Shown here: positions 45,009 through 54,033 of the stretch, piece by piece
Numbering within the stretch: the stretch's first letter is position 1
How the letters are laid out: each line of letters starts with the position of its first letter
From: Candidatus Heimdallarchaeota archaeon
Lineage (GTDB): Archaea > Asgardarchaeota > Heimdallarchaeia > Heimdallarchaeales > Kariarchaeaceae
DNA: 64,000 nt
Assembly (NCBI GenBank): GCA_030149205.1
Contig: JASBSB010000003.1
Span: 62,001-126,000, forward strand
Direction: 5' to 3'
Notes under the pieces: generated by a model
Database searches by the model: none
What the model was told of the DNA's origin: nothing
The model's input: only the letters and a program-made list of their open reading frames with translations
Made by a program: the position numbers and the translations under genes

Positions 45009-45986
45009 ATGGTATTGTTATTTACGATTTTATGGGGGATATTTCTACTTTTAATGCTGGCTTTATCGTCTGAACTTTTAGCGAAGGGGGCAATATTGTT
45101 AGAACACAAATTTGGTAGCGGTTTTGTCGGATCTGTGGTTTTAGGATTTATTACAATGTTACCTGAGCTAATATTTGTATTGGTTGCAGTTAGGTCAAGA
45201 GAGATTGACGTTGCTTTAGGGTCTGCGGTCGGTGGAAACATTTTGCTTTTTACAATAGGCCTCGGTGCTGTTATTATACTGGCATATTGGAGACATAACA
45301 AAGTAATTGAGCTTCCTTTTACGATTAAGGATGATCTTTATTATCTTGTTGCTTCATCTCTTTACCTCCTCTACGCATCGTGGGATGGTTTTCTTGACAT
45401 CTATGAAGGTATTGTTTTAGTTTTGTTCTATGTCATTTTTGTTATTCACCAGTATTGGGAAGCAAAACGTCATCATGTTGAACCAGAACATGGAGAACCT
45501 CTCCCACGTAAAAAGGTGATAACAACAATAGTATTGTTTTTTGTAGGAGCAATCGGTCTCGTCATAACAGCAGAACCATTTGTTCATGTGATTGTTGAAG
45601 TATCTCATGAAACAGGTGTACCTGCAATGTTTCTTGCATTGGTAATTTCTCCTTTTGCATCTGAACTCCCTGAAAAGATAAATGCGTTTATTCTAACTAT
45701 GAATTCCATGGTAGGGGCTGAAATGGCAATTGCGAATTTCGTTGGATCCAAAATCCAAGCAAATACACTACTATTTGGTTCAATGGTCTTTTATTTTGCA
45801 ACATTAACAGGAGGTGGTAGTGTTGAAGTTGGAAAAAACTTCCTGCAAGTGATGTTATCTATAATATCCACATTAGCAGGTGTTTGGATCCTTTATGATT
45901 ACAAACTTAAATTAAAGGAAGGATATGTTGTGTTCCTGTCTTATATAATAATTGTTTTTGCAATTTATGCTAACGGAGGAGTCTGA
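45009..45986 (+). CDS. Sodium/calcium exchanger family membrane protein
   Basis: It would exchange Ca2+ (or another cation) for Na+ or H+ across the membrane. The 325 residues hold about ten helices in two halves. The first alpha-repeat has LPELIFVLVAV and ALGSAVGGNI; the second has FASELPEKINAF and ANFVGSKIQANTLL. Both keep the Pro-Glu of the ion site, although the second GSN reads GSK. A His- and Glu-rich loop (about 155-170) separates the halves. Size and layout fit CaCA-family antiporters such as YrbG. Exact ion unknown. Confidence 0.85.
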   Translation: MVLLFTILWGIFLLLMLALSSELLAKGAILLEHKFGSGFVGSVVLGFITMLPELIFVLVAVRSREIDVALGSAVGGNILLFTIGLGAVIILAYWRHNKVIELPFTIKDDLYYLVASSLYLLYASWDGFLDIYEGIVLVLFYVIFVIHQYWEAKRHHVEPEHGEPLPRKKVITTIVLFFVGAIGLVITAEPFVHVIVEVSHETGVPAMFLALVISPFASELPEKINAFILTMNSMVGAEMAIANFVGSKIQANTLLFGSMVFYFATLTGGGSVEVGKNFLQVMLSIISTLAGVWILYDYKLKLKEGYVVFLSYIIIVFAIYANGGV

Positions 45987-46034
45987 ATACAACAGAGTTT
46001 AAAACCCCTTTATTTTGAATATAATTAACTACTT

Positions 46035-46934
46035 ATGAACCCCTTCTTTTTTTTGGATTTTTCTGAGAGCTTTGATATAGGAATAATTCAAAGCATAAAG
46101 TCGGTTACTGGCTCTAATTTAGTTATGTTTACGCATGAATCCTTTTTTGAAATCATGGTTGACAAGGTAGCAGATCGTCTTATAATTTACGCACCAAATC
46201 CAAAACTGGTTGAGGAACATCTACAAAACATCTTTCTAATGCTAGCTTCTCAGACTCAACTCGCAATATTGATTGATGCTCAAAATAGAAACCTTAAAGA
46301 CTCTGTTGAACTTATTACAAATACATTACAAAAAGCTGGTTTTAATTCAGAGTCTGTGTTGATTGAAGAGGTGGATACAAGATTCAAAATGAAGCTTGAA
46401 TCTCTTAAGGAGTTTTTCTGTGAACAACAAAGCTCCAATCTTAAACCAATATCACAAGCTGATGAGACGGATCAGATTAGAATATTTTTCTCGAAAATAA
46501 CTGAGTCTGGTCCAAGTATAATTATGGAAGATGCAAGTAGTGATTCAACACTTGGAATTGATAAATCCATGCTTTTGAGTTTAGCAACGAACCTCTCAAT
46601 AATTTTCGGACAGGGTCACCAATATGTTGAAGGTGTGATAACCCTACCTCTTAAACAAAAAATGAGCCACAAGATCATAGCTTTGACTTTAAGACTTCCT
46701 GATCAGTCTAATATAGTGGACAAACGATTGGACATTGGGGCTGGATTATTGGGTCTTATCATCCCAAACAAGCAGTTTGAAATTTTCATGAATAACTATA
46801 TACAAAAGGAAAAGGGTTTGCTTAAACATTTTAAATCATATTTTGATTTCTCCAATCTTCAGAACAGACCTTTATCTGAGTTAAAGGGAGAAATGATAGA
46901 TATACTTTCTACTTCAATATCGAGGAGCAATTGA
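46035..46934 (+). CDS. Unknown 299-aa protein, possibly longin/roadblock-like
   Basis: I do not recognise it. The C-terminal part (about 150-275) alternates strands and helices (SGPSIIMEDASS, SLATNLSIIFGQG, KIIALTLRLPD, GLLGLIIPNKQF) in an order that resembles profilin-fold regulators. The N-terminal part has a similar but weaker look. There are no cysteine clusters and no membrane helices. The ATG start is 27 nt after a TTTATT run that may be its promoter. It lies 43 nt before the Ski2-like helicase and may share its transcript. Confidence 0.45.
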   Translation: MNPFFFLDFSESFDIGIIQSIKSVTGSNLVMFTHESFFEIMVDKVADRLIIYAPNPKLVEEHLQNIFLMLASQTQLAILIDAQNRNLKDSVELITNTLQKAGFNSESVLIEEVDTRFKMKLESLKEFFCEQQSSNLKPISQADETDQIRIFFSKITESGPSIIMEDASSDSTLGIDKSMLLSLATNLSIIFGQGHQYVEGVITLPLKQKMSHKIIALTLRLPDQSNIVDKRLDIGAGLLGLIIPNKQFEIFMNNYIQKEKGLLKHFKSYFDFSNLQNRPLSELKGEMIDILSTSISRSN

Positions 46935-46977
46935 AATCTAACTAGAGGTTTTTTACAATTAAAAGTTATATATAGTT

Positions 46978-49656
46978 GTGAAAAAAGTTCGAAAGCTAAT
47001 TGGGGTCTTTCTAAATTGGAGAAGAATAGATTCCGATTCTTTCGAAGTAGATTTTTATTTGGTACCTTTTTCACAATCTCTTATTAAAATTAAACCAATT
47101 TTACGGTCAGATATACTATTGGATCTTCGTCCATCAAAGCTTCATGCGATGAGAACTAGAATCCACACTGGACACCTTAAAAAACCGATGACCTTTAAAG
47201 CATATAAAGAGAAGAACTTCAGAAATCTTGAGATAGTTGGAATTTCAAAGCAAGACAATATAGATCATCTTGATTTGTTTTTAAAGTTTTTAACTGATAA
47301 TGGGCTTCCACCACCAAAATGGTTTGAGCTCTGTAAATTCTGTATTTCAAAATACAATCTTATAAGTATAATAACTCCTAAAACTGCATACGAATATTTT
47401 GGAAATAAAGTCTGTTATTATTGCGCTTTAGAGGAGATAAAGGATGATTTCAGAAGAAGGGGATTAGAGATTACTGAGTCAACCAACAGCTTCATTACGC
47501 AACAACTTAGAAGAACGAAATCAGTAGATAAAACTGTGGACCTTGTAACCAATCGAAGGTCTCTGGTCGACAACATCGCACCCTCATTGTTTGATGTAAT
47601 ACCAGCAGACAATACCACAACCCCAGTAAATCTGAGAAAATGGTTCAAAACAGGAAGATTTAATGATAAAGTTCCAGAAAATCTAATTAAACACTGGGAG
47701 GGTTTAGGGTACACACAACTACTTCCAGCTCAACTCTTAGCACTCAACAATGGCCTTTTAGATTTGGAACATTTGCTAGTTGTAGCAGGTACATCTTCAG
47801 GAAAAACCTTTATAGCGGAAATTGCAGGTTTAACACAATGGATAAAGAAACAAGCAACTTTTATCTTTCTAACCCCATTGGTTGCACTTACCAACCAAAA
47901 GTATGAGGATTTTAAGAAAAAATACAGACCATTAGGTGCTAGAGTAAGCATCAGGGTTGGAATGACGCAGATAGAAGTCAATGATCAAGACAAGGTTATT
48001 GTAGATGGTCGGATTAAGGGTGCTGATATAATAGTTGCTACCTATGAAGCTTTTGATTGGATATTGAGAAGTGGTGAATACAAGAAAATATCTAATTTAG
48101 GTTTGGTAGTAATAGATGAGGTTCAACTGTTAGGGGATGAAGAACGCGGTCAGGAATTAGATGGAATTATCGCTAGAACAAAACTATTATTTCCACATAC
48201 ACAAATTATTGCACTTTCAGCAACAATTGGAAACAGTCAAGAATTGGCTGAAGACCTCGAAATGTCATTAGTAGAATATAATAAGAGACCAGTTGCAGTA
48301 GAACGATATATAACACTTCTTGAAAAAGATGAGGAAAAAATATCTTTAATTGCAGATTTAATTAAAAAAGACTCTAAAATCAAATCCAAGGAAGGATATT
48401 TCGGTAAAAGCTTGGTCTTTACAAATTCAAGAAGAAGAACACAAGAGATAACTGTTTTTCTCAGATCTGAGGGTATCAGAGTTGCGTATTATCATGCAGG
48501 TTTGACATATTATGAAAGGAAACGAGTTGAATCAAGGTTTGAGAAAGGAGAAATTGATGCTATTGTGACCACCGCAGCTCTTGGAGCAGGGATTGATTTT
48601 CCGATTTCACAAGTTATTCTTGAAAGACCTGCGATGGGAGTTAGGTGGTTAACAGTTGCTGAATTTTATCAGATGTTAGGGAGAGCTGGTAGGTTTGGAT
48701 ACCATTCAGTTGGTAAAGTACATTTATTACTCACACCGGGTTCGAAAATCTACGCGGGTATGAATGGAACTGAAGACACTGTTGGATTTGACCTCTTAGT
48801 AAAGGAGGTGGAACCCATAGATCTGAACATTGATTTTCAAAGTGAGGCTGAGCAGGTATTAGCTTTTGTTGCAACTCAATCAAAGACTAACTCAAAGAGA
48901 ATAAACCTATTCTATGAAAAATTAGTCTTTGAAACTAGACAGATACAAGAGATCATTAAAGTTTTGAACCATTTCAAAATGATAAGGAAGGATCGCTCAG
49001 AGGTCTATTTGAGCTTGTTGGGAAGAGCTACAGCAGAAAGCTTCCTTACTCCAAAACTCGCCTATCAGGTAGCTGTGGACACATTAAATAAGTCTGTGTT
49101 GGATGTAGCACTTAGTTTAACACCCTTCGAATCTTTGCAACTTTCTTCTAGAGCCCACGCAAGACTCGAACAAACCTTCAAAGCAAGGGTAAGCACAAGG
49201 TTCTTTAATGATACAGTTTTAGAACTAATCTCAGGGAATAGAAGCAGCAACCATACCATATCAAAATCGTTTTCGTTATTAATCAATAAATGGATAAAAT
49301 TATTTTTTGATTGTCAGTGTAAAGAAAATCCATATTGTGAACATCCCCAGATTAAAGCTTCAAAATTGATTCTAAATTTAAGAATGAAAGAAAAACTAAA
49401 TCCTGTTCAAATTAACAATATCCTGATCCAAAAATATGATCTCATGGCATATCCTGGTGACCTGTTTGCCTGGTTAGAAACTGTTCTTCATTCATTAGAA
49501 AGCATTTCTAAACTGGCTACTGCGATGAAAAAGGATGAAATCGCAGATGAGGCAAAAGAACTGAGAAAAGAAATTAGTCAAGCTCGAGGGAAACGTGGTG
49601 TTCCCAAGGGCCGGAAATCTAGAAAAAGACCACAAAAATCAATAAAATCCAAATAA
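46978..49656 (+). CDS. Archaeal Ski2-like helicase (COG1202 / ASH-Ski2 type)
   Basis: This superfamily 2 helicase of 892 residues has an archaea-specific N-terminal domain of about 235 residues containing CKFC and CYYC. The core follows: AGTSSGKTF (Walker A), VIDEVQLL (DEVQ box), ALSATIGN, then TTAALGAGIDFP and MLGRAGRFG (motif VI). CQCKENPYCEHP near residue 782 is a second cysteine cluster seen in this family. Relatives associate with ribosomes and the aRNase J exonuclease, so a role in RNA decay is likely. The Lys/Arg-rich tail may help bind RNA. The GTG start is used as the first in frame; TTTTTACAA at 46949-46957 may be its TATA box. Confidence 0.87.
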   Translation: MKKVRKLIGVFLNWRRIDSDSFEVDFYLVPFSQSLIKIKPILRSDILLDLRPSKLHAMRTRIHTGHLKKPMTFKAYKEKNFRNLEIVGISKQDNIDHLDLFLKFLTDNGLPPPKWFELCKFCISKYNLISIITPKTAYEYFGNKVCYYCALEEIKDDFRRRGLEITESTNSFITQQLRRTKSVDKTVDLVTNRRSLVDNIAPSLFDVIPADNTTTPVNLRKWFKTGRFNDKVPENLIKHWEGLGYTQLLPAQLLALNNGLLDLEHLLVVAGTSSGKTFIAEIAGLTQWIKKQATFIFLTPLVALTNQKYEDFKKKYRPLGARVSIRVGMTQIEVNDQDKVIVDGRIKGADIIVATYEAFDWILRSGEYKKISNLGLVVIDEVQLLGDEERGQELDGIIARTKLLFPHTQIIALSATIGNSQELAEDLEMSLVEYNKRPVAVERYITLLEKDEEKISLIADLIKKDSKIKSKEGYFGKSLVFTNSRRRTQEITVFLRSEGIRVAYYHAGLTYYERKRVESRFEKGEIDAIVTTAALGAGIDFPISQVILERPAMGVRWLTVAEFYQMLGRAGRFGYHSVGKVHLLLTPGSKIYAGMNGTEDTVGFDLLVKEVEPIDLNIDFQSEAEQVLAFVATQSKTNSKRINLFYEKLVFETRQIQEIIKVLNHFKMIRKDRSEVYLSLLGRATAESFLTPKLAYQVAVDTLNKSVLDVALSLTPFESLQLSSRAHARLEQTFKARVSTRFFNDTVLELISGNRSSNHTISKSFSLLINKWIKLFFDCQCKENPYCEHPQIKASKLILNLRMKEKLNPVQINNILIQKYDLMAYPGDLFAWLETVLHSLESISKLATAMKKDEIADEAKELRKEISQARGKRGVPKGRKSRKRPQKSIKSK

Positions 49657-50595
49657 CTAAAGTTCTTCTGCCAAAGTAATGGGTTCGCTCATTTTAATTG
49701 CCAAATCATTTAGGTCGATTTTTCTAGTTTGAATGTTATTGACCAAACCTGATCGAATTAATCGATTAGTAACTCTCTGTGCTTGATTTGTATCATTTGG
49801 ATAAAATTTAATTATCGAACCAGTTTTAATGTAATGAGGCCAAATCTCACGTAATTCATGATCTGTTAACGATCTTTTTGGAATTGCATTTATTTCATAA
49901 GAATAAGGCAATGATTCCGTTAGTTCTTTTATTGATATAGTTTGGTTAGATATTCCTCCAGGTTTTAATATTAAGATTTCACTACACAATCTCTCAATAA
50001 CGTTACTGTCATGATCCACAATTAATAGAGTTTTATTTTGAACCTTATTGGAAAGGTATTCTAAAACTTCTTCCTTACGATTGACATCTAAACCGAGAGT
50101 AACCTCATCCAAGAAGAGAATCTCACTCCTTTCCTTCATAAGCCCAATAGCAAGTCTTGTGATGGCTTTTTGTCCCTCACTAAATGTCTCTGCTCGTTTG
50201 TCTATGATATGAGTCATGTTCATATCTTGGATAAATTTGTAGGCGTCCTCAGTAGAACTATTTTGGACTTTTGCAAAAAAGTTTAGATTCTCTTCTAAGG
50301 TTAATTTTCGCTGAAAGTCTAATCCTGCCGATACAAAAACCACTCTTTCTTGAATTTCTCTTGTTTGTTTACGAAGATCCAAGTCAAGTATTTTGCAATC
50401 ACCTTCGTCTGGTAGATATAGAGTTGATAAAACTTTTAACAAAGTGGTTTTTCCAGAACCATTGCCACCGGTCACCGCAAGTTTAGCGCCTTTTCTTAGC
50501 TGAAAACTAATATCAGTTAAAATTTTGATGGGAGCTTGACCGGGAGATCGAAAAATCTTGGATAGGTTTTTACAGGTTATAGCGTAATTTACCAT
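49657..50595 (-). CDS. ABC transporter ATP-binding protein
   Basis: This is the ATP-driven motor of an ABC export system. Walker A is GGNGSGKTT, the signature is FSEGQ (a variant of LSGGQ), Walker B is ILFLDEVTLGLD, and the switch His is in IVDHDS. The first 225 residues are a standard domain of the multidrug/polysaccharide type. About 80 extra residues at the C-terminus (SLTDHELREIWPHY onward) do not resemble a second ATPase. It starts 10 nt after its permease partner. Confidence 0.92.
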   Translation of the reverse strand: MVNYAITCKNLSKIFRSPGQAPIKILTDISFQLRKGAKLAVTGGNGSGKTTLLKVLSTLYLPDEGDCKILDLDLRKQTREIQERVVFVSAGLDFQRKLTLEENLNFFAKVQNSSTEDAYKFIQDMNMTHIIDKRAETFSEGQKAITRLAIGLMKERSEILFLDEVTLGLDVNRKEEVLEYLSNKVQNKTLLIVDHDSNVIERLCSEILILKPGGISNQTISIKELTESLPYSYEINAIPKRSLTDHELREIWPHYIKTGSIIKFYPNDTNQAQRVTNRLIRSGLVNNIQTRKIDLNDLAIKMSEPITLAEEL

Positions 50596-50605
50596 TTTTT
50601 GTCCC

Positions 50606-51535
50606 TCAATAAAATTCTATGGTACCCCATTTTCTGCTTACCTTTGTTAACATTCCTGCAAAAACAATTGAAATTAATACAAAAATAATTGAAACAATCA
50701 ACATAAAATGTATGGTTGGGTCTGTGATTCCAAAATTTGTTGCGTTTAATCCAAACAATTGGTTGAAGCCCTCAAATGGTAGACCATCCTTTGAACTTAA
50801 TCCACCATTTTGTAGTGCTGATTGGGTAGGAACTGAAAATATCCATCGTAGGGATTCTAGTGCATATGTTGGAGGAAACCATATAAGCAAGTTAGAGAGA
50901 GGTTTCCCAAACAAATGAATGCTCTTATCAAATGAAAAAATTGGTACAATACCACCTGAGGCAAAACGTACCACATAGATTCCAACTTTATTAAACGTTG
51001 TAGTTTTTTTAAAAATTAATGAAACAGAGGTAAAAATCAGAGTAACCCCCATCATGAATATCCATGCGATGATGAAGACAATTGTAGAAGAAACAATCAA
51101 AGTTAAAGAACTTGGATATACCCCTTTGAAGACTAAGGGAGGTATTACAATTACAAATAACACAATCATCCACCTTGCTGTTGCGGCTATATATCTACCA
51201 ACGATTAATAGCACTGGAGACACTGAATTGGTGACTAAAAAGCCCATTGTTCCTAGCTTGTTTTCCTCAATAATCGCGTCTACTGTTGATTCCATAACTC
51301 CAGAGAACACAGTGTAAAATCCTGTAGCAACTAGGAAGAAGGTGATCATTGAATAAGGTACCCCTGAGGGTGAAGCAGTGGCATCCCAAGCAGCACCGAG
51401 TAATACAAACACTAAAACATTTACCGCAGTCCATGTTATTTCAACTATTATCTGAAACTTGTAGCGAAGGTCTACAATTAGATTCCTTTTGATGACTGCG
51501 TTAAGCATTCTTAACTCGGAGAACAAAGCGAACAT
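50606..51535 (-). CDS. ABC-2 type transporter permease
   Basis: The 309 residues contain about six membrane helices. The first helix is preceded by a cytoplasmic amphipathic start (MLNAVIKRNLIVDLRYK), and the hydrophilic loop before the last helices carries GKPLSNLLIWFPPTY, the pattern of ABC-2 exporters. It is the first gene of a two-gene operon with the ATPase downstream. The cargo is unknown; a multidrug, lipid or polysaccharide exporter is possible. Confidence 0.82.
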   Translation of the reverse strand: MFALFSELRMLNAVIKRNLIVDLRYKFQIIVEITWTAVNVLVFVLLGAAWDATASPSGVPYSMITFFLVATGFYTVFSGVMESTVDAIIEENKLGTMGFLVTNSVSPVLLIVGRYIAATARWMIVLFVIVIPPLVFKGVYPSSLTLIVSSTIVFIIAWIFMMGVTLIFTSVSLIFKKTTTFNKVGIYVVRFASGGIVPIFSFDKSIHLFGKPLSNLLIWFPPTYALESLRWIFSVPTQSALQNGGLSSKDGLPFEGFNQLFGLNATNFGITDPTIHFMLIVSIIFVLISIVFAGMLTKVSRKWGTIEFY

Positions 51536-51663
51536 CTTGATTTATCTAAAATTATTTCCAACACAAAGATATTTTAATCTAAGCCTAACAATCCTGAAGA
51601 ATTATCACTGAAATACTAATTGCAAAAAATGATGTTTATCTTAAGTGGTGTTCATACGAAACG

Positions 51664-51673
51664 GTTATTTTAA
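51664..51673 (+). promoter_or_regulatory. TATA-like box for guaA
   Basis: TTATTTTAAG is centred about 26 nt before the GTG at 51694, consistent with leaderless transcription of the guaA/PfkB pair. Confidence 0.5.
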
Positions 51674-51693
51674 GTGAGTTTGGCAGTATAATT

Positions 51694-53229
51694 GTGTGTG
51701 TTGCAATATTAGATTTTGGCTCTCAGTACAGTCATTTAATAGTCAGACGAATTAGAGGTTTAGGATACAACGCTTTTCTTTTACCTCCGTCAACCACCTA
51801 TAGTCAATTGAGGAAACTAAGTGTGAAAGCAGTAATACTATCTGGAGGGCCACAGGATGCATATATCCAAGGATCCTTGAGGGTGGATCACAAAATTTTG
51901 GATTCAGAGCTTCCTCTTCTTGGAATTTGTTATGGACACCAATTATTGACTATTCAATCAGATGGACTGGTTGAACGTGGTGAAAAGGCAGAATACGGGA
52001 TTGCAGATGTTAAAATCAATAACAAAAATTCATTGTTCAGAGGGATTAAAACTGACTCCATCCAAGTTTGGATGTCGCATTCAGATAAGGTACAGTCACC
52101 TCCTAAAACTGCAAAGGTCCTAGCATCTAGTGCAACAGACATGTATACAGCTTTAGAATTTACACCAACCCGCTTTAGTGTTCAATTTCATCCTGAGGTA
52201 TCTCATACTGAATTTGGGTTAAACATATTAAGCAACTTTATGGAACTTACAAAATGTGAAAAAAATTGGAATCCTTCTCAGATATATACTGATATTCATA
52301 ATTCTCTACTAGGTAAAGAAGGTAACATCCTAATGGCAGTGTCTGGAGGGGTTGATTCTACAGTAGCAGCTGCATTAATAAATGAGATTTACCCTGATAA
52401 CCTGTATTGTGTGTATGTTGACACAGGATTAATGCGTGATGGAGAAACCGAGTATGTCAAATCAGTGTTTAATAAATTACACATAAATCATCTTTTCATT
52501 GTTGAGGCACAAGACCTCTTTCTTAGTCGCTTAAAGGGAGTTAAAGACCCAGAGCAGAAAAGAAAGATCATTGGACAGACATTTATAGAAATTTTTGTCG
52601 ATGAATCTAAAAAGTTAGAAAAACAATTTGGAAACTTTTCATATCTTGGTCAGGGAACAATTTACCCTGATAGAGTTGAAAGTTCCTTTGATAAAGATGG
52701 AAATTCAAAGGTTATAAAATCACATCATAATGTTGGTGGATTGCCTGATTATCTACCCTTTGACCTAATCGAACCTTTGAAAGAGTTATACAAGGACGAG
52801 GTAAGAGAAATAGGTAAGAGACTCAAATTGGATGAAGAATTTTTGTCAAGACAACCATTTCCTGGCCCAGGACTAGCTGTTAGAATTTTAGGAACAATAG
52901 ATGAAGAAAAATTAAATATAGTTAGGAAAGCTGACAAAATATTACACGAAGAATTGAAACGGAATAACCTGATTGAAAAAGCTTGGCAATTTTATGCAGC
53001 CCTGTTACCTATAAAAACAGTTGGAGTAAAAGGGGATGCCAGAAGTTATGAAAACTCAATTGTAATAAGAATAATCGATTCTATTGATGGGATGACGGCG
53101 GATATTATTGACTTACCCAAAAAAGAGGCTGTGAGAATTTCATCAAGAATTGTGAATGAAATTGATGGAGTGAACCGTGTATTCTATGATATCACACAAA
53201 AACCACCAGCAACTATTGAATTGGAGTAA
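51694..53229 (+). CDS. guaA: GMP synthase, glutamine-hydrolysing, single-chain form
   Basis: It turns XMP into GMP with glutamine nitrogen and ATP. The amidotransferase domain has ICYGHQ with Cys79 and FHPEVSHTE with the His-Glu pair. The ATP-pyrophosphatase domain has AVSGGVDSTVAA (P-loop), then the dimerisation domain with QPFPGPGLAVRI and the terminal ITQKPPATIELE. The full 511 residues are in one chain, as in bacteria and eukaryotes, whereas many archaea split the two activities. The GTG start is 26 nt after a TATA-like box. It is followed after 9 nt by a PfkB-like protein. Confidence 0.97.
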   Translation: MCVAILDFGSQYSHLIVRRIRGLGYNAFLLPPSTTYSQLRKLSVKAVILSGGPQDAYIQGSLRVDHKILDSELPLLGICYGHQLLTIQSDGLVERGEKAEYGIADVKINNKNSLFRGIKTDSIQVWMSHSDKVQSPPKTAKVLASSATDMYTALEFTPTRFSVQFHPEVSHTEFGLNILSNFMELTKCEKNWNPSQIYTDIHNSLLGKEGNILMAVSGGVDSTVAAALINEIYPDNLYCVYVDTGLMRDGETEYVKSVFNKLHINHLFIVEAQDLFLSRLKGVKDPEQKRKIIGQTFIEIFVDESKKLEKQFGNFSYLGQGTIYPDRVESSFDKDGNSKVIKSHHNVGGLPDYLPFDLIEPLKELYKDEVREIGKRLKLDEEFLSRQPFPGPGLAVRILGTIDEEKLNIVRKADKILHEELKRNNLIEKAWQFYAALLPIKTVGVKGDARSYENSIVIRIIDSIDGMTADIIDLPKKEAVRISSRIVNEIDGVNRVFYDITQKPPATIELE

Positions 53230-53238
53230 ATTCAAAGC

Positions 53239-54006
53239 ATGAATCCGCAAAGAATTCTAATAGTTGGGCATGTTAGTCTCGATGTAATAGGGGGAGAAAA
53301 GAGAGTGGGAGGCCCACCATATTACATCCATAACACTCTAAAAGGTAAAGGACATGAGCTGACTATTTTTACCTCATATGGTAAAGATTTTACCTATGAA
53401 TTTCCAGCAAACGTCAATGTTATTCTAACCCCAGCTAAAAAAACCACTACCTACGAATTCTCTGAAGGTGATGATGAGTCAGATGATCGAACTCTTCGTT
53501 TGAGATCAAAAGCATCTCAACTCGAATTTAGTGATTTTAAGGAAAAAGGGCACTATGATTGGGTTATAATATCTGGTATAGCGGGTGAAATCAATATTGA
53601 ATCCCTTCTTGAATTTACAAAATTAGGTGAACGAAGCATCCTTGATTTACAATCTGTTACCAGACAATTTAATTCTAATAACAAGGTAGTGGTTAATCCC
53701 AATATAATTGACGTCAAGGATCTAATGGATAATTTCTTCCTTATCAAAGGCTCAACTGGAGAAATTGATATTAACAACATTGAAGAAATAACTACGAATA
53801 TACTCATCACAAAAGGAGAAAGGGGTGGGATTCTTTATACAAACAATGATTATTTTGATCTTAAAATTGACGGTGATGTTAAACCATATTCACAAACTAT
53901 TGGAATGGGAGACAGGTTGATAGGGTTAATACCTCATTATTATGTGGATAAACATTCTTTGGTTGTTGCAATTGAAAAATCTATGAAGCAACTGCTTAAT
54001 CTTTGA
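53239..54006 (+). CDS. PfkB-family sugar/nucleoside kinase-like protein, divergent
   Basis: The 255 residues follow the ribokinase/PfkB plan: VGHVSLDVI and VGGPPYYIHNTL near the start, ITKGERGGILY in the middle, and TIGMGDRLIGLIP near the end. In active kinases the last motif is GAGDxF with the catalytic Asp; here GMGD keeps the Gly and Asp, but the rest is changed and the protein is shorter than the usual 300. It may act on a nucleoside, which would fit its place 9 nt after guaA, or may be a degenerate member. No substrate can be named. Confidence 0.75.
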   Translation: MNPQRILIVGHVSLDVIGGEKRVGGPPYYIHNTLKGKGHELTIFTSYGKDFTYEFPANVNVILTPAKKTTTYEFSEGDDESDDRTLRLRSKASQLEFSDFKEKGHYDWVIISGIAGEINIESLLEFTKLGERSILDLQSVTRQFNSNNKVVVNPNIIDVKDLMDNFFLIKGSTGEIDINNIEEITTNILITKGERGGILYTNNDYFDLKIDGDVKPYSQTIGMGDRLIGLIPHYYVDKHSLVVAIEKSMKQLLNL

Positions 54007-54033
54007 TCAATTTACTTTAATTAATGTTTAGGA

